This document shows, in pieces, positions 12,907-22,281 of a DNA stretch of 64,000 bases. The position numbers and the translations under genes are program-made. Positions within the stretch are counted from its first letter, which is position 1. Each line of letters begins with the position of its first letter. Under the pieces are notes generated by a model. That model was not told the DNA's origin. It did no database searches and saw only the letters and a program-made list of their open reading frames with translations. The DNA is from Nitratireductor aquimarinus (GTDB lineage: Bacteria > Pseudomonadota > Alphaproteobacteria > Rhizobiales > Rhizobiaceae), in contig NZ_JAFKDE010000002.1 of assembly GCF_017255295.1 (NCBI RefSeq), positions 248,001-312,000 on the forward strand. The letters run 5' to 3'.

Positions 12907-15125
12907 TGGCTGACAAGACCATGGACGAAGGGCAGTTCTGCTCCCTGATCGCGAACCTCGTCAAAGAGTGCGAGGCGTACCGCGATGAGCGTGCGTCTGA
13001 TCGTGTCCGCGCCATGGAATACTATGACGGCACCATGAGCGATCTTCCGACGGACGAAGGCCGCTCCAAGGTGGTTTCTCGTGATGTTCGTTCGGCCATC
13101 AAGAAGGTCCTACCTTCGGTCATCCGCACCATTCTGAACAACGACAAGGTTGTTGAGTATGAGCCGGTCGGGCCGGGGGATGAGGAAGCAGCAGAGCAGG
13201 CAACGGATTACATCAATTACATCGTGTTCCCTGAGAGTGATGGGCGTGATGCTGTTGAGGATGCCGTGCTTGACGCCATGCGGCTGCGCAATGGCATTCT
13301 GAAATGGTGGTACGACAAGAAGACCGAGGTTTCGGTTTCCCACCACACCGGCCTTGATGAAATGTCCCTCGCCAAGCTGGTGGCAGATGACAATGTTGAC
13401 GTGCTGGAGCATTCCGAGCGCGAAGAGTTTGTCGATACGGAAGAAGGCAAGATCGTCACTGTCGTTCATGACGTGAAGATCAAGCGTCTCACGACTTCGG
13501 GCCGACCGCGTGTCAAAGCCATCCCTCTGGAGAACTTCCTGATCCATCCCGACGCGGTGGATCTCGATGAAAGCCCCGTCATTGGCGAGAATTGCCGCCT
13601 GCGCCGCTCTGACCTGGTGGCAATGGGCTATGACCGTGACGTGATTGCCGACATTCCGGCAGCAGGTTCCAATTCCACGGAAGAGGAGTTCGAGGAAAGC
13701 ACGCGCCGCCGTGACGTTTACGATCTGGATCAGGATGCAGACGACCCGGCCATGCAGGAGGTCGAGTACTACGAGCTTCTGGTGCGTGTGGACTACGACA
13801 ATGACGGCATTGCCGAGTTGCGCCGTGTGGTCTTCGCAGGTGACATCAACGAAAAGTACCTGCTTGAGAACGAAGAGTGGGACGACATATATTACGGCGA
13901 TGTGGTCTGTGAGCGCCGCCCGCACCAGTGGGAAGGCAATTCGATCACGGATGATGTGGCCGAGATCCAGAAGATCAAGACCGTTCTCCTGCGCCAGACG
14001 ATGGACAACCTGTATTGGCAGAACAATCTTCAGCCGATTGTGCAGGAAGGCGCGGTAACGAACCCTGAATCGGTCCTGAGCCCGCAGTTTGGCCTTCCGA
14101 TCAGGGTCAAGCAGGGCATTGATGTGCGTGGTGCGCTTGGAACGAACGCTGTCCCCTTTGTCGCCAAGGATTCCTTCGCCATGCTCTCCTATCTCGATGA
14201 AGAGATGACGGATCGCACGGGCATTTCCGATGCATCCAGCGGTATGGCTCCTGATGCGCTACAGAACATGACGGCCAAAGCCTCTGCCATGATCGAGCAG
14301 GCGGGCATCGGCCAGACTGAAATGATGGTTCGCACCATTGCGCACGATCTCAAGCGCATGTTCAAGGGCCTGCTAAAGCTGGTCATCCAGCATCAGGACA
14401 AGCCCCGCTCTATCCGCCTGCGCAATGACTGGGCCGAGTATGACCCGCGCACATGGAATGCGGGCATGGACGCCACGGTAAACACCGGCCTTGGTGCTGG
14501 CACCCGTGAGCGCGACATGATGGTGATGGGCCAGATCATGGGCCTTCAGGAGAAGCTTCTTGCGGCCTTCGGGGCCGAGAGCAACCCTTATGTGAAGCCT
14601 GACAACCTGTACAACTCCATCGCCAAGCAGGCAGAGGCGGCGGGGCTTCGCTCGGTGGATATGTATTTCACCAAGCCTGACCCGCAGGAGATCCAGGCGC
14701 TCATTCAGGCGCGTCAGAACCAGCCCTCGCCGGAAGAGCAGAAGGTGCAGGGCCAGATGCAGCTTGAGCAGATGAAGGCTCAGGTTGAAATGGCGCTCAC
14801 TGACAAGAAGATGCAGGCCGATGCCGCCAAGGAAAAGGCGCAGATGGACGCCGACCTTCAGGTGAAGCTGGCTGAGCTTGAGAAAGAGACCGAGGCGCGC
14901 CGTCAGGAAATGCTCATCAACCAGCAGAAGGAGGCCGAGCGCCTTGCCTTCGAGCGCTGGAAAGAAGAGCAGAAGCTTATGCTTGAGCGTGAGAAGATGG
15001 ACCGCGAAGACGCCCGCGCTACGATGAAGTATCAGGCCGACATCCAGAAGGCGCAGGCCGCAAGCATCGGTAGGGCTTTCGAGCGCAACGAGAAGGCAGA
15101 GGCGCAGGAGCAGGCCGATGTCTGA
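12906..15125 (+). CDS. P22-type portal protein
   Basis: A 739-residue portal forming the dodecameric DNA channel at the prohead vertex. The N-terminal and central parts match P22 gp1-like portals (for example SDLPTDEGRSKVVSRDV and the RTGISDASSGMAPDALQNMT wing region). The last 130 residues, from about 605, are a long charged coiled coil rich in Lys, Glu and Gln, resembling the barrel of P22 portal. It overlaps the next gene by eight bases. Confidence 0.93.
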   Translation: MADKTMDEGQFCSLIANLVKECEAYRDERASDRVRAMEYYDGTMSDLPTDEGRSKVVSRDVRSAIKKVLPSVIRTILNNDKVVEYEPVGPGDEEAAEQATDYINYIVFPESDGRDAVEDAVLDAMRLRNGILKWWYDKKTEVSVSHHTGLDEMSLAKLVADDNVDVLEHSEREEFVDTEEGKIVTVVHDVKIKRLTTSGRPRVKAIPLENFLIHPDAVDLDESPVIGENCRLRRSDLVAMGYDRDVIADIPAAGSNSTEEEFEESTRRRDVYDLDQDADDPAMQEVEYYELLVRVDYDNDGIAELRRVVFAGDINEKYLLENEEWDDIYYGDVVCERRPHQWEGNSITDDVAEIQKIKTVLLRQTMDNLYWQNNLQPIVQEGAVTNPESVLSPQFGLPIRVKQGIDVRGALGTNAVPFVAKDSFAMLSYLDEEMTDRTGISDASSGMAPDALQNMTAKASAMIEQAGIGQTEMMVRTIAHDLKRMFKGLLKLVIQHQDKPRSIRLRNDWAEYDPRTWNAGMDATVNTGLGAGTRERDMMVMGQIMGLQEKLLAAFGAESNPYVKPDNLYNSIAKQAEAAGLRSVDMYFTKPDPQEIQALIQARQNQPSPEEQKVQGQMQLEQMKAQVEMALTDKKMQADAAKEKAQMDADLQVKLAELEKETEARRQEMLINQQKEAERLAFERWKEEQKLMLEREKMDREDARATMKYQADIQKAQAASIGRAFERNEKAEAQEQADV

Positions 15126-15351
15126 GCGCTCCGAGGCCGCACAGGCCATCCTGTCCATTCCTCTCATGAGAGAGATATTCGCAGAGTTTGAAGAGGCGGC
15201 AGTTAACGCCTGTCTCTACGCAAAATACGACGACCACGAGGCCCGCCAAGCGCATGCAGCGGAAGCCCGTGCCGTGAGAAACGTGCTGAGCAGATTGGAA
15301 GCCGTCGCCAACGAGGGCCAACCCAAGCCAGCGCGAAAAGCGCCTGCATAG
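15118..15351 (+). CDS. Small protein after portal, 77 aa
   Basis: A 77-residue helical protein (ILSIPLMREIFAEFEEAAVN, then HEARQAHAAEARAVRNVLS) overlapping the portal by eight bases. Similar short proteins follow portals in rhizobial podoviral prophages. It may be a head assembly cofactor; no function is established. Confidence 0.75.
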   Translation: MSERSEAAQAILSIPLMREIFAEFEEAAVNACLYAKYDDHEARQAHAAEARAVRNVLSRLEAVANEGQPKPARKAPA

Positions 15352-15378
15352 GGCAGCGCAGCAAACAGGGAACTACCC

Positions 15379-16368
15379 ATGACAATCGAAGAGAGCGCCA
15401 ACCTGGTGGAAGCCGGGAGCGATGAACTTCACCCCTCCGACAGCATCGATAACCCGGAAAACCTTGACTATTGGGAGCCTGATGAAGAGGCCAACCCCGA
15501 AGCCGAGGGCGACGAAGGGACCGATGGCGATAGTGAGCCGGATGAGGCTGATGCTCCTGAAGAGGACGGCCAAGAGTCCGAAAATCCTGATGACGACGAA
15601 GCATCGGAAGAGACCGAAGGCGAGGCGGAAGACACCGACCAGCCCGAAGTTGACGATGACGTAACCGTCACCCTGCAAGGCGGCGAGCAGGTTCCTTTGA
15701 AGGAACTCAAGCTCGGTTACATGCGGGAAAAGGACTACCGCCACAAAACGATGGACCTTGGTGAACAGCGCCGGGGTCTTGAAGAACTGTCAGCCCGCGT
15801 CACTCGCTCGATTGACGCAATCGCGGAAGCTCTGGGCAACCAGATCCCCGACATGCCTGACGCCACTTTGGCGACGACCGATCCGAGCCGTTACGTTCGG
15901 GAAAAGGCCATGCACGAATCTGCAATGGCACAGGTCACGCAGCTCATCGAGAAGGCCAACGAAGCCAAGGACGTGGCAAGCACGCTTACGCAGGAGCAGC
16001 ATCAGCAGGCCCTACAGGCCGAAAATGCCAAGCTCGCGGAAGCCTTCCCACAGACAGCTACCCCCGAAGGCCGCAAGAAGTTCTTTGACAGTGCCGCAAG
16101 CGCCGCAAAGGAACTCGGATACTCCGATGACGACATCATGGGCGTCACAGACCACCGCATGTTCAAGCTGGCGTATTACGCCCGCCTTGGCATGGAGGCT
16201 GAGCAAGCCAAGACAAAGGCCACTCAGAAGGTCGCGAAGGCACCGAAAGTCGCACCGACCAAGCGTCAAGCCAAATCGGCAACGCAGGTCAAGCGCAACA
16301 GGGACGCGATGAAGAGGCTGTCGCAAACCGGCTCATTGCACGACGCAATGAGGATCGATTTCGATTAG
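15379..16368 (+). CDS. Scaffolding protein
   Basis: A 329-residue protein between portal and capsid genes, the usual place for scaffold. Residues 1-95 are extremely acidic (runs such as EEDGQESENPDDDEASEET), followed by a helical middle (residues 120-230) and a very basic C-terminus (KAPKVAPTKRQAKSATQVKR) that could bind the capsid protein. It guides prohead assembly and leaves before packaging, by analogy with P22 gp8. Confidence 0.85.
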   Translation: MTIEESANLVEAGSDELHPSDSIDNPENLDYWEPDEEANPEAEGDEGTDGDSEPDEADAPEEDGQESENPDDDEASEETEGEAEDTDQPEVDDDVTVTLQGGEQVPLKELKLGYMREKDYRHKTMDLGEQRRGLEELSARVTRSIDAIAEALGNQIPDMPDATLATTDPSRYVREKAMHESAMAQVTQLIEKANEAKDVASTLTQEQHQQALQAENAKLAEAFPQTATPEGRKKFFDSAASAAKELGYSDDDIMGVTDHRMFKLAYYARLGMEAEQAKTKATQKVAKAPKVAPTKRQAKSATQVKRNRDAMKRLSQTGSLHDAMRIDFD

Positions 16369-16386
16369 CTCACGAGGTGAACAATC

Positions 16387-17376
16387 ATGGCAGCCCTTGC
16401 CAACACTTTCCAGACCACGGACGCCGTAGGCAACCGTGAAGAACTCTCCGATGTGGTCAACCGCATCACGCCGGAGGATACCCCGATCTACTCGCTCATT
16501 CCCAAGGGCAAGTGCGATTCCGTGCATCCCGAATGGGAGACGGATGACCTTGCTGCGCCGGCTGCAAACGCGCAGGCCGAGGGTGACGAGTACGATTTCG
16601 ACGCGATCACGCCGCCTGAGCGCATGGGCAACTACACCCAGATCATGCGCAAGACCTTCATTCTGTCTGAAACTCAGGAGGCCGTGGACAACGCTGGCCG
16701 CGCTGAGAAGTTCAAGTATCAGAAGCTGAAGAAAGGCGTCGAGATCAAGAAGGACGTGGAATTCGCCATCGTGTCGAATACCGCTTCCGTCGCTGGCGCT
16801 ACCCGTCAGTTCGGCTCGCTCCCCTCCTGGCTGAAGACCAACGTCAGCCGTGGTGCGACCGGTACCAACGGTGGTTACAACTCCGGCACCGGCCTGACCG
16901 TGGCCGCGACCAACGGCACCCAGCGCGCCTTCACCAAGGCTCTGCTCGATGACGTGATGGAGCAGGCATACAAGAGCGGCGGCAATGTCCGTCATCTCGT
17001 TGTCTCACCCTACGTCAAGAGCGTGTTCGTGTCCTTCATGAGCGATGCCAACGTGGCCGAGTTCCGTTACGCCGCAAGCGCGAATGGTCGCAAAACGATC
17101 ATCTCCAACGCGGACGTTTACGAAGGCCCGTTCGGCAAGGTTCTGGTGCATCCGAACCGCGTCATGTCCACGGCAGCGACGGCCCGCAATGCCTTCCTGC
17201 TCGATACGGACATGCTGTCCTTCGACTGGCTCCGCAAGATCCACGAGGACAAGAAGGTTGCCCGTACCGGTGACGCCAAGAAGGGCGTTCTTATCGGTGA
17301 AGGCACTCTGCGCGTGAAGAACGAGAAGGGCCTCGGCGTCGTTGCCGATATCTTCGGCGTGGATGCCGCGACCTAA
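16387..17376 (+). CDS. Major capsid protein, SU10/DUF5309 type
   Basis: A 329-residue coat protein. The opening (MAALANTFQTTDAVGNREELSD as a pattern), ITPEDTPIYSLIPKG and the central TQIMRKTFILSETQEAVDNA are the hallmarks of DUF5309 capsids such as that of phage SU10. The C-terminal AFLLDTDMLSFDWLRKI is also typical. Good ribosome-binding site (ACGAGGTGAACA). A strong terminator follows, consistent with high expression. Confidence 0.9.
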   Translation: MAALANTFQTTDAVGNREELSDVVNRITPEDTPIYSLIPKGKCDSVHPEWETDDLAAPAANAQAEGDEYDFDAITPPERMGNYTQIMRKTFILSETQEAVDNAGRAEKFKYQKLKKGVEIKKDVEFAIVSNTASVAGATRQFGSLPSWLKTNVSRGATGTNGGYNSGTGLTVAATNGTQRAFTKALLDDVMEQAYKSGGNVRHLVVSPYVKSVFVSFMSDANVAEFRYAASANGRKTIISNADVYEGPFGKVLVHPNRVMSTAATARNAFLLDTDMLSFDWLRKIHEDKKVARTGDAKKGVLIGEGTLRVKNEKGLGVVADIFGVDAAT

Positions 17377-17400
17377 CCGCATCTGACATTCCTGCAACCC

Positions 17401-17429
17401 AAGGGGCTGGCAATCGCTGGCCCCTTTTT
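17401..17429 (+). terminator. Terminator after capsid gene
   Basis: AAGGGGC (17401-17407) pairs with GCCCCTT (17420-17426), followed by a T5 run. Partial readthrough would give capsid in excess over downstream tail proteins. Confidence 0.85.
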
Positions 17430-17443
17430 CTTTGGAGAATTCC

Positions 17444-17611
17444 ATGACCGAGCAGAACAAGAAAGCGCAGGATATCGAGTGCGAAATCAAGCGCGACTTT
17501 TGGGATAAGGACGGCGTGCGTCATCGCGAAGGCACGACCGTTACGCTTCCGGTTGAAGCCGCTCTCGAAGGCATCGAGTCCGGCGCACTGGCCCGCATCA
17601 AGAAGGGCTGA
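17444..17611 (+). CDS. Small virion-module protein, 55 aa
   Basis: A 55-residue protein with GGAG upstream. It reads as a short beta-hairpin unit (KRDFWDKDGVRHREGTTVT, then LPVEAALEGIESGAL), a pattern found in small proteins between capsid and tail genes of many phages, possibly head decoration or a connector accessory. Its stop is followed two bases later by the next ATG. Confidence 0.7.
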   Translation: MTEQNKKAQDIECEIKRDFWDKDGVRHREGTTVTLPVEAALEGIESGALARIKKG

Positions 17612-17613
17612 AC

Positions 17614-17937
17614 ATGACCATACGGGACGGTGATTGGACACTGGTGGACTTTGACCATTGGTCGGGCCGCTCCGTGTGGTCCTACTATGACGGCCAGACC
17701 ACGCACATGAGGGTGGATTACCCCGTGGAAGGTCTGATCCGCCAGAACGAAGAGGAACGCAACAGCGCTCCCTCTGGCTGGAAAGGCGATTGGCACAAGG
17801 TCGCATCCGTGCCGCTCAACATGGCCTATTCCAGCGGGCTTGTCGAAGCGCAGAACCAGCACGACGACAAGTTTATCTCCAAGCTGCTCAACGACAGCGA
17901 TTTCAGCAAATTCCGCACAAAAGAGGGCACGGTGTAA
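17614..17937 (+). CDS. Virion-module protein, 107 aa
   Basis: A 107-residue protein with a beta-rich, aromatic N-terminus (DGDWTLVDFDHWSGRSVWSYY) and a helical C-terminus. Its stop overlaps the next ATG (TAATG). I see comparable proteins between capsid and adaptor genes in rhizobial podoviral prophages but know no function. Confidence 0.75.
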   Translation: MTIRDGDWTLVDFDHWSGRSVWSYYDGQTTHMRVDYPVEGLIRQNEEERNSAPSGWKGDWHKVASVPLNMAYSSGLVEAQNQHDDKFISKLLNDSDFSKFRTKEGTV

Positions 17938-18527
17938 TGGCTGTCTTTGCTGACTATCTCGATCTGCGCTTTGCTGTCACCGATCTAGTCGGCAACCGCT
18001 CCATCTCCGATGTGATGCCGCGCCTTGTTCAGATGGCAGAGACCAAGCTGAATCAGAAGCTGCGTTGCCGCCAGCAGATCACCGACGCCACGCTCACCTT
18101 CACCGATGGGGTTGCGCCTCTCCCGACCGGCTTTCTGGAAATGCTGCATGTGTTCGATCACAGCGGCCATCCCATGCGGGCAACGGACATTGCGCGAACG
18201 GTTTCCAGCCGCGCCCAGAACTCCCGCTATGCCATCAACGGTTCAAGCGTCCTGATCGATGGCTATTCCGGCGACAGGGATTGTAGGTACTTCACAGCCC
18301 TCCCGACGCTCACAAGCTCCTCCAGCGCCTCCAACTGGCTGCTCGAGGACGCACCCGACGTTTACCTCTACGCGGTCGGTGTCGAAGCCGCAAAGCATCT
18401 GCGTGATGCAGAGCTTGCCATGACGACCGGCGCACTTCTCGAACAGGCCATGGATGCGCTCAAGGTCGATGATGACCGCGCTCGCTGGGCCAATGCAACT
18501 GTTTTCGTGCAGGGGAATACGCCTTGA
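17937..18527 (+). CDS. Tail adaptor-like protein 1
   Basis: A 196-residue helical protein in the P22 gp4 position. It opens FADYLDLRFAVTDLVGNRS and has VMPRLVQMAETKLNQKLR early on, resembling phage adaptor proteins that bind under the portal. I start at ATG 17937 for the TAATG overlap. Linked to the next gene by TTGA. Confidence 0.75.
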   Translation: MAVFADYLDLRFAVTDLVGNRSISDVMPRLVQMAETKLNQKLRCRQQITDATLTFTDGVAPLPTGFLEMLHVFDHSGHPMRATDIARTVSSRAQNSRYAINGSSVLIDGYSGDRDCRYFTALPTLTSSSSASNWLLEDAPDVYLYAVGVEAAKHLRDAELAMTTGALLEQAMDALKVDDDRARWANATVFVQGNTP

Positions 18528-19132
18528 GCCTTTCCGATATTGCGCGGGCTGTCGCGATCAATTGCAGCCTTCAGGTTCCGTCCGCTGTGGTTTCGAGCGA
18601 CGATCCTGACACGATCAAGATTCAGCAGTTTGCCAAGGAAGCGGCAGACGAGATTGCGCGCCGTGTGGATTGGGGCGAGCTTCGCATGCGTACCGGCGTT
18701 ACCGGCACGGGCGCGAATGACGATCTTCTGATCAACTCCGATTTCTCCCGCCTGACACGCGGTCTTGCCGTCACCTACAACGGTGCGCCGGTACGTGGTG
18801 GCGTCTCGCCTGACGAATGGGCCTCTCTTTCGCCCGTGGAAGGCGCACCACGCTATTTCCGGCTGATTGGCGAGCGTATCTCGTTCTATCCCTTCCTGCC
18901 CTCTGGTGAACAGGCTGTGATCGTCTGGCAGACCCGCAATTGGTGCGACAACGGAACTGCCAACTGGCAGGCGGACACCGATAGCCCGCTCTTCCCCGAA
19001 AACCTTGTCACAAAGGGCGCTCTGTGGCGCATGAAGCGTCATCTTGGCCTCGATTATCAGGACTACGTTGCCGAGTTTGAAGCCGCGCTTGCGGACTATG
19101 CAAGCTTTGATGATGGCATGAGGCTACCGTGA
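18524..19132 (+). CDS. Tail adaptor-like protein 2
   Basis: A 202-residue protein with a TTG start overlapping the preceding stop. Helical N-terminus (IQQFAKEAADEIARRVDW) then a beta-sandwich-like middle (YFRLIGERISFYPFLPSGEQ). This pairing with the previous gene resembles head-tail connector pairs in SU10- and P22-like phages. Overlaps the next gene by GTGA. Confidence 0.75.
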   Translation: MSLSDIARAVAINCSLQVPSAVVSSDDPDTIKIQQFAKEAADEIARRVDWGELRMRTGVTGTGANDDLLINSDFSRLTRGLAVTYNGAPVRGGVSPDEWASLSPVEGAPRYFRLIGERISFYPFLPSGEQAVIVWQTRNWCDNGTANWQADTDSPLFPENLVTKGALWRMKRHLGLDYQDYVAEFEAALADYASFDDGMRLP

Positions 19133-20796
19133 GGGTCCGGCCTGCTCGCGGCGAGGTTCGCCAGACCGCCCGGAAGGAACCTGAAAACCGGCCCGTCAGC
19201 ATTCCCGGCCCAATTCGTGGCTGGGTGGCAAGCGGGAGCCTTGCTGCTCCTGAGCCAGGTGGCGCAGAGGTTCTGGAGAACTTCTTTCCAACGGCTACGA
19301 GCGCCATTCTGCGCCGGGGCTCGGCCCGATATGCTACGCTTGGGGATGGCGACCTGCCGGTTACTGCGCTGTTCTCCTATCGCAATGGCAATCAGGAAGA
19401 ACTCTTTGGCGCGACCGAAGATGCCGTCTACAACATTACGACCATCACGAGCGCCTTCAACTATCTGCTTGCGACCGAGACCGGCGATACGCTGGTAACG
19501 GACACCGGCGATAACTTTGGCGAACTCAGCACGTTCGGGCTCGATGTCCTTTCTGGGCAGACGGGCGGCGATTGGGTGGTGGTCCAGTTTGCCACCTCTG
19601 GTGGGGTCTTCCTGCGCGGTGTGAATGGTGAAGACACGCCCTTCGTCTACGATGGCACGACATGGGATACTGCCCCTGCCATCACGGGCGCGGTGCCGGA
19701 AGACCTGAACTATGTGTGGGTTTACAAAAGCCGCCTTTTCTTTGTGGAGAAGAACAGCCTCAATGCCTGGTATCTGCCGGTTGACAGCATCGGCGGTGCA
19801 GCGAGCAAGTTCCCGCTTGGCGGTGTCTTCAATCTGGGCGGCAAGCTTCTGTTCGGCTCTTCATGGTCTCTTGGAGACGGTGCGCAGGGCGGCTTGTCCG
19901 AGCAGTGCATTTTCGTCAGCACAGAAGGCGAGGTCGCAGTCTATCAGGGCGCTGATCCGGGGAGTGCAACAGACTGGTCTCTTGTCGGTGTCTATCGAAT
20001 TGGCAAGCCGCTAGGCAAGCATGCATTCATCCGCGCAGGTGGCGATATCGTCATCTCGACCGACATTGGCAAGGTTCCGCTGTCTCAGGCCATCCAGCGC
20101 GATTATGCGGCGCTTTCTCCATCCGCCGTCTCTGCACCGATTGAAACGGCATGGAATGAGACGGTTGAGCTTCGCAGCGGTTCGCCATGGGTTAGCAAGG
20201 TCTGGCCTGACAAGCAGATGATGGCCGTTGCGCTTCCTACGGTCGATGGAACGGCCCCGGAATGGTTCGTTGCCAACACCAGAACTGGTGCATGGGGCAA
20301 GTTCACCGGCTGGAATGCCACGTGCTTGGAAGTCTTCAAGGGGCGCTTGTTCTTCGGCTCCACCGATGGCCGCGTTGTCGAGGCTATGGTTACGGGTCAG
20401 GACGAGGGGCTTCCCTTCACGGGCGTCTATGTCCCGATGTTCACCGATCTGGGCGCAGCGGGCTACAAGGCAACCGGTATGTGCCGCGCGGTTATCAAGG
20501 CGCGCTATCCCGTGCGGGAGCGTCTTTCCATCCAAGAGGATTACGAGGTCAATCTACCTCCAAATCCGGACGCAACACCCGTCAGTGACGAAAGCGTTTG
20601 GGGCTCTGCCGTCTGGGGTAGCTCCACATGGGGCACGGCGCAGAAAGCAAGCGTCTATCAAAACTGGCGCACCGTGACGGGTGGCGGTCACGCTCTGGCC
20701 CCTGCCGTCCAGATCACAAGCGGAGAAATCACGCCTCTGGATGTGGAAGTTGTCCGCACCGATCTGACGTTCAAAATCGGCGACTTCACGGTATGA
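19129..20796 (+). CDS. Packaged-DNA stabilisation protein, gp10-like
   Basis: A 555-residue protein with a GTG start. The sequence has repeating beta-blades with Trp and Phe (SRLFFVEKNSLNAWYLP, FKGRLFFGSTDGRVVEA), the pattern of P22 gp10-like tail hub proteins with a beta-propeller fold that close the portal channel after packaging. Position after two adaptors and before ejection proteins supports this. Confidence 0.85.
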   Translation: MRVRPARGEVRQTARKEPENRPVSIPGPIRGWVASGSLAAPEPGGAEVLENFFPTATSAILRRGSARYATLGDGDLPVTALFSYRNGNQEELFGATEDAVYNITTITSAFNYLLATETGDTLVTDTGDNFGELSTFGLDVLSGQTGGDWVVVQFATSGGVFLRGVNGEDTPFVYDGTTWDTAPAITGAVPEDLNYVWVYKSRLFFVEKNSLNAWYLPVDSIGGAASKFPLGGVFNLGGKLLFGSSWSLGDGAQGGLSEQCIFVSTEGEVAVYQGADPGSATDWSLVGVYRIGKPLGKHAFIRAGGDIVISTDIGKVPLSQAIQRDYAALSPSAVSAPIETAWNETVELRSGSPWVSKVWPDKQMMAVALPTVDGTAPEWFVANTRTGAWGKFTGWNATCLEVFKGRLFFGSTDGRVVEAMVTGQDEGLPFTGVYVPMFTDLGAAGYKATGMCRAVIKARYPVRERLSIQEDYEVNLPPNPDATPVSDESVWGSAVWGSSTWGTAQKASVYQNWRTVTGGGHALAPAVQITSGEITPLDVEVVRTDLTFKIGDFTV

Positions 20797-21263
20797 CGAA
20801 CATTGTCTGGGGTAGCAGCCGAGAGCCGGAACTTAACGAGGCTCTTGGAAGCTGGTGCGCGGCCCATATCGAGGGTGTCAGCCGCCTGAACCCGCCATTC
20901 ACAACGATGGGCGTCATCCAAGACGACCAGATCGTTGCCGTGATGCTCTACCACAATTGGGACCCGGATGCAGGCGTTATCGAGATAAGCGGCAGCGCCA
21001 TCACGCCCAAGTGGCTCACGCGCCCCGTTCTCTGGAGCATGTTCGATTATCCGTTCAACGGCATGGGCAATCAGCTTGTGGCAATGCGCGTTTCAGAGCG
21101 CAACGTCATGTGGAACGGCAGGGGGCTTCCCCGCCTTCTGAAGTCCTACGGGTTCAAGTCGCATTTCATTCCCCGTCTACGTGGCCGTGATGAAGGCGAG
21201 ATCCTTTACACGCTCACCGATGATGACTGGCGGGCCAACCGCTTTCACAAGGAAAACCGCTAA
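20793..21263 (+). CDS. GNAT-like acyltransferase of tail module
   Basis: A 156-residue protein starting at ATG 20793 in an ATGA overlap. The core has strands and an RVSERNVMWNGRGLPRLLKSYG segment comparable to the acetyl-CoA-binding loop and helix of GNAT proteins, which are often encoded among podoviral tail genes. The substrate is unknown; it may help virion assembly rather than act as a true enzyme. Confidence 0.65.
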   Translation: MTNIVWGSSREPELNEALGSWCAAHIEGVSRLNPPFTTMGVIQDDQIVAVMLYHNWDPDAGVIEISGSAITPKWLTRPVLWSMFDYPFNGMGNQLVAMRVSERNVMWNGRGLPRLLKSYGFKSHFIPRLRGRDEGEILYTLTDDDWRANRFHKENR

Positions 21264-22279
21264 TGGGCAAGAAGTCAGCGCCTCCGCCTCCTGATCCGCG
21301 CGAAACCTCCGCAGCACAGACCGGCACCAGCGTAGCGACCGCCATTGCCAATTCGTGGCTGGGGAATGTTGACCGCGTTGGGCCGGATGGCACCACTACC
21401 TGGTCGCAGTCAGGTGAAACGTCTTTCACCGATCCGTACACCGGTAAGACCTACACCGTTCCGCGCTTTACCGAGACGGTCAATCTCTCCCCGGAACAGC
21501 AGGCCATCTATGACCGAGAAAAGGCGGCTGAGAGCAACCTTGCTGGCCTTGCTGAGCAGCAGTCTGGATTCCTCAAAGACTACATGGCCCAGCCGGTTGA
21601 CCTCAGCAATGAGGCTGTCGAAAGCCGGCTTTATGAGCTTGGCTCCAAGCGTCTCGATCCGCGTTTCCAGCGTGAGGAAGAGGCCATGCGGACCAACCTC
21701 ATCAATCGAGGCATCCGCGAAGGCACCGATGCATTCAGCGCGGCCATGTCCGACTTCAATCAGGGTAAGAATGACGCCTATAACTCGCTGCTTCTGAGCG
21801 GACGTGGGCAGGCAGTGCAGGAGGCGCTTACCGAGCGCAACCAGCCGATCAACGAGATTTCGGCGCTCCTGTCCGGCGCGCAGGTCTCCATGCCGCAGTT
21901 CACGGGCGGGCAGATGCCGCAGATTCCGACCACGGATAATGCGGGCATCATCCAGCAGGACTACCAGAACCGTCTTGGCGCATGGCAGCAGAAGAACGCA
22001 ATGATGGGCGGTCTGTTCGGTGGCCTCCTTGGCCTTGGCGGCAAGATGATCGGCCTTTCGGATGACGACACCAAGACCGACAAGCAGGTGGTGGGTGAAG
22101 TCGAACCCGGCATGAACCTGCATGCATACCGATACAAGGGTGAGCCGAAGAGCGCGCCGCTTCGTCTGGGCCTTATGGCTTCCGAAGTGGAGAAGAAGCA
22201 CCCCGACGCGGTCAAGCGTGGCCGGGATGGCCTGCGTCGTGTTGACTATTCCAAAGCTCTTTCTCTGGAGGCCCGCTAA
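21263..22279 (+). CDS. Virion protein with S74-like C-terminal domain
   Basis: A 338-residue protein. The first 240 residues are Gln/Ala-rich helices (possible ejection or tail structure). After a Gly-rich hydrophobic stretch (MMGGLFGGLLGLGGKMIG) comes a domain with LSDDDTKTDKQV, LGLMASEVEKKHPDAV and RVDYSKAL, which matches the S74 intramolecular chaperone/peptidase pattern (SD-x3-K; VDY). Such domains usually self-cleave from phage fibres. Presence on this small internal protein is uncommon. Confidence 0.75.
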   Translation: MGKKSAPPPPDPRETSAAQTGTSVATAIANSWLGNVDRVGPDGTTTWSQSGETSFTDPYTGKTYTVPRFTETVNLSPEQQAIYDREKAAESNLAGLAEQQSGFLKDYMAQPVDLSNEAVESRLYELGSKRLDPRFQREEEAMRTNLINRGIREGTDAFSAAMSDFNQGKNDAYNSLLLSGRGQAVQEALTERNQPINEISALLSGAQVSMPQFTGGQMPQIPTTDNAGIIQQDYQNRLGAWQQKNAMMGGLFGGLLGLGGKMIGLSDDDTKTDKQVVGEVEPGMNLHAYRYKGEPKSAPLRLGLMASEVEKKHPDAVKRGRDGLRRVDYSKALSLEAR

Positions 22280-22281
22280 TC

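Noticed and set aside
13110-13925. Long minus-strand frame inside the portal gene
   Set aside because: The portal is certain on the plus strand; the antisense protein is a His/Val-rich mirror with no domain.
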